Both the position numbers and the translations under genes were made by a program. The notes beneath the pieces were generated by a model, which was not told the DNA's origin, ran no database searches, and worked only from the letters and a program-made list of their open reading frames with translations. From Flemingiibacterium sp045634345 (GTDB lineage Bacteria; Bacillota; Clostridia; Oscillospirales; CAG-272), in assembly GCA_045634345.1 (NCBI GenBank), contig JAZRAB010000055.1, forward strand, positions 1 through 5,963: 5,963 nt of DNA, written 5' to 3'. This document shows, piece by piece, positions 4,603-5,963 of this stretch. Positions within the stretch are counted from its first letter, which is position 1. Each line of letters begins with the position of its first letter.

Positions 4603-5805
4603 ATGAAAGTTTTAGTAGTAAACGCAGGCAGCTCGTCGCTTAAGTATCAGCTTTTCGACACTGCTACCTACGAAGTAGTTGCAAAGGGTATCTGCGAGAG
4701 AATCGGTATCGACGGTAAGATTACCCACAAAATGCCCGGCAAGGAAAACTATGTTGCCGAAATTGCAATGCCTAACCACTCTGTAGCAACCAAGATTCTT
4801 GTTGACACTCTCGTGTCCGAGCAGTATGGATGCCTCAAGTCTATGAGTGAGATCGAAGCTGTAGGTCACCGTGTCGTTCACGGCGGTGCATACTTCTCTG
4901 AGTCTGTTCTCGTAACCCCCGAGGTTATTGAAAAGCTGAACAAGTGTATCGACCTCGCTCCCCTTCACACCCCTGCTCATCTTATGGGTATCGAGGGTAT
5001 CACAAACGAGCTTCCCGGTGTTCCCCAGGTTCTCGTATTTGACACCGCTTTCCATCAGACAATGCCCGATTACGCATGGATGTATCCGATTCCCTACGAA
5101 ATGTATGAGAAATACTCCATCCGTCGTTACGGCGCACACGGCACATCCCACCGCTTCGTTGCCGGCGAAATGTGCAAGATCCTCGGCAAGACCGAAGGCA
5201 CAAAGATCGTAACCTGCCATATCGGTAACGGTTCTTCGATCTCCGCTGTCAAGGACGGCAAGGTCATCGACACCTCCATGGGCTTCACTCCTCTTGACGG
5301 CGTTGAAATGGGTACACGTTGCGGCTCTATCGACCCTGCTATCGTAACCTTTATCATGGAGCACGAGGGCTTTACTCCTTCCGAAATGAGCGACTTCATG
5401 AATAAGAAATGCGGTTTCCTTGGTGTATCCGGCATCTCTTCCGACAGCCGCGATATCGAGGCTGCTATTCTTGAGGGTAACAAGCGTGCAGAGCTTACGG
5501 CTAACATTCTCGCATATCAGGTTAAGAAGTACATCGGTATGTATGCCGCTGCAATGAACGGTCTCGACGCTGTTGTATTCACCGCAGGTATGGGTGAGAA
5601 CAATCCCGAGCTTCGTGAGCGTGCTTGCACGAATATGGACTTCCTTGGCATCAAGATCGACAACGAGCTTAATGCAAAGACCCTCCGTCAGCCCAACAAT
5701 GTCAAGCTTTCGACCGGCGACTCCAAGGTTCAGGTTTGGGTGCTTCCCACCAACGAGGAGCTTCTTATCGCTTCCGATACCGAGAACATCGTAAAGGCTC
5801 TTTAA
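4603..5805 (+). CDS. ackA: Acetate kinase
   Basis: AckA interconverts acetyl phosphate + ADP and acetate + ATP; in fermenting Clostridia it makes ATP while excreting acetate, normally with phosphotransacetylase (Pta). The 400-residue cytoplasmic protein has the standard length. Motifs: VNAGSSSLKYQLF (6-18, first family signature), GHRVVHGG (88-95, with R90), H122, FDTAFHQTMP (146-155, with D147), RRYGAHGTSH (174-183, second signature, with H179), HIGNGSS (206-212), GTRCG with R239 (237-241), FTAGMGEN (326-333) and TNEE (383-386, near the expected catalytic Glu). All expected catalytic residues appear present. One change stands out: A178 where the signature normally has Phe, a residue of the acetate pocket. 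The gene has its own strong promoter and terminator, and pta is not adjacent. Codon use is strongly biased, as in highly expressed genes. Confidence 0.98.
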   Translation: MKVLVVNAGSSSLKYQLFDTATYEVVAKGICERIGIDGKITHKMPGKENYVAEIAMPNHSVATKILVDTLVSEQYGCLKSMSEIEAVGHRVVHGGAYFSESVLVTPEVIEKLNKCIDLAPLHTPAHLMGIEGITNELPGVPQVLVFDTAFHQTMPDYAWMYPIPYEMYEKYSIRRYGAHGTSHRFVAGEMCKILGKTEGTKIVTCHIGNGSSISAVKDGKVIDTSMGFTPLDGVEMGTRCGSIDPAIVTFIMEHEGFTPSEMSDFMNKKCGFLGVSGISSDSRDIEAAILEGNKRAELTANILAYQVKKYIGMYAAAMNGLDAVVFTAGMGENNPELRERACTNMDFLGIKIDNELNAKTLRQPNNVKLSTGDSKVQVWVLPTNEELLIASDTENIVKAL

Positions 5806-5833
5806 TTCAGTTATAAACACACAACATAAAAGT

Positions 5834-5875
5834 AGCACGGCGAGTCTGAACTCGCCGTGCTGTTTTATTTATTTT
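5834..5875. terminator. Intrinsic terminator after ackA, probably bidirectional
   Basis: A perfect 12-bp stem, AGCACGGCGAGT (5834-5845) with ACTCGCCGTGCT (5850-5861), closes a four-base loop CTGA and is followed by TTTTATTTATTTT. It ends ackA transcription 28 bases after the stop. On the minus strand the stem is followed by ACTTTTATG, a usable though weaker T-tract for the convergent gene entering from the right. Confidence 0.93.
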
Positions 5876-5907
5876 ATCACTTGCTCTGTTTTTATCACTT
5901 GCTCTGT
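5872..5907. repeat. Perfect 18-bp tandem duplication at the 3' end of the right-edge gene
   Basis: TTTTATCACTTGCTCTGT occurs twice without any spacer or mismatch (5872-5889 and 5890-5907). On the minus strand each copy carries the end of a reading frame and its TGA, so the second copy lies just after the stop of the gene at 5895-5963. It looks like a recent slippage or replication event, or an assembly error. Confidence 0.9.
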
Positions 5908-5963
5908 ACAAGATGGAATGCAAATCCTGCGATCTCATCTTCAAAATAAACCGCGACAAGTCC
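5895..5963 (-). CDS. C-terminal end of an unidentified protein (cut by window edge)
   Basis: The minus strand is open from the right edge to TGA at 5897-5895, giving the last 22 residues of a protein that ends FEDEIAGFAFHLVQSK. It is taken as a real gene end because it is convergent with ackA, ends just before a shared terminator and has codon choice like a coding region. The fragment is too short for me to recognise the family, and no function is proposed. The stop codon lies in the second copy (plus-strand order) of the 18-bp tandem duplication; the other copy sits downstream of the stop and does not change the protein. Confidence 0.6.
   Translation of the reverse strand, partial: GLVAVYFEDEIAGFAFHLVQSK

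Noticed and set aside
4612..5838. 408-codon open frame on the strand opposite ackA
   Set aside because: It is the mirror of ackA. Strong codon bias in ackA avoids the TTA, CTA and TCA codons that would create stops on the other strand. Its translation shows no recognisable domain, and ackA itself matches its family end to end.

Overview
The window reads as a piece of chromosome from an anaerobic Gram-positive bacterium of the class Clostridia, with Oscillospirales/Ruminococcaceae as the best guess. This rests on gene content (formate-tetrahydrofolate ligase, acetate kinase, TmcAL-type tRNA acetate ligase, clostridial-style PurE and PurN), strong GGAGG-type ribosome binding sites, and near-consensus TTGACA/TATAAT promoters in AT-rich gaps. 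No phage, transposase, CRISPR or toxin gene is visible. The genes are housekeeping; the unusual material is in the gaps between them.

Layout: (1) 1-426, minus strand: the first 142 codons of formate-tetrahydrofolate ligase (fhs), with a promoter at 492-521. (2) 427-657: a divergent gap holding the fhs promoter, a centred 9-bp inverted repeat and the promoter of the next gene. (3) 658-1218, plus strand: a small membrane CDP-alcohol phosphatidyltransferase, ending inside a 28-bp palindromic terminator shared with the convergent operon. (4) 3047 down to 1239, minus strand: a three-gene operon of alpha/beta-hydrolase esterase, purE and purN. (5) 3048-3274: a gap with a perfect-consensus promoter and a GC-rich cluster of small hairpins bounded by 10-bp direct repeats, which looks like an inserted element. 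(6) 4459-3275, minus strand: tmcAL, divergent from (7) ackA at 4603-5805, plus strand, which has its own promoter, two inverted repeats over that promoter and a strong terminator. (8) 5872-5907: a perfect 18-bp tandem duplication, overlapping the 3' end of an unidentified minus-strand gene that runs off the right edge.

The genes share metabolites. Fhs makes 10-formyl-tetrahydrofolate from formate and ATP, and PurN uses it to formylate GAR; PurE acts later in the same purine pathway. AckA and TmcAL sit head to head and both use acetate and ATP, one for acetyl phosphate/ATP exchange and the other to acetylate the wobble cytidine of elongator tRNA-Met.

No clearly new system of proteins is visible. 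The best leads are the hairpin element in the leader of the esterase-purE-purN operon, the inverted repeats over the ackA promoter, the esterase of unknown substrate tied to purE and purN, and the Phe-to-Ala change in the predicted acetate pocket of AckA.
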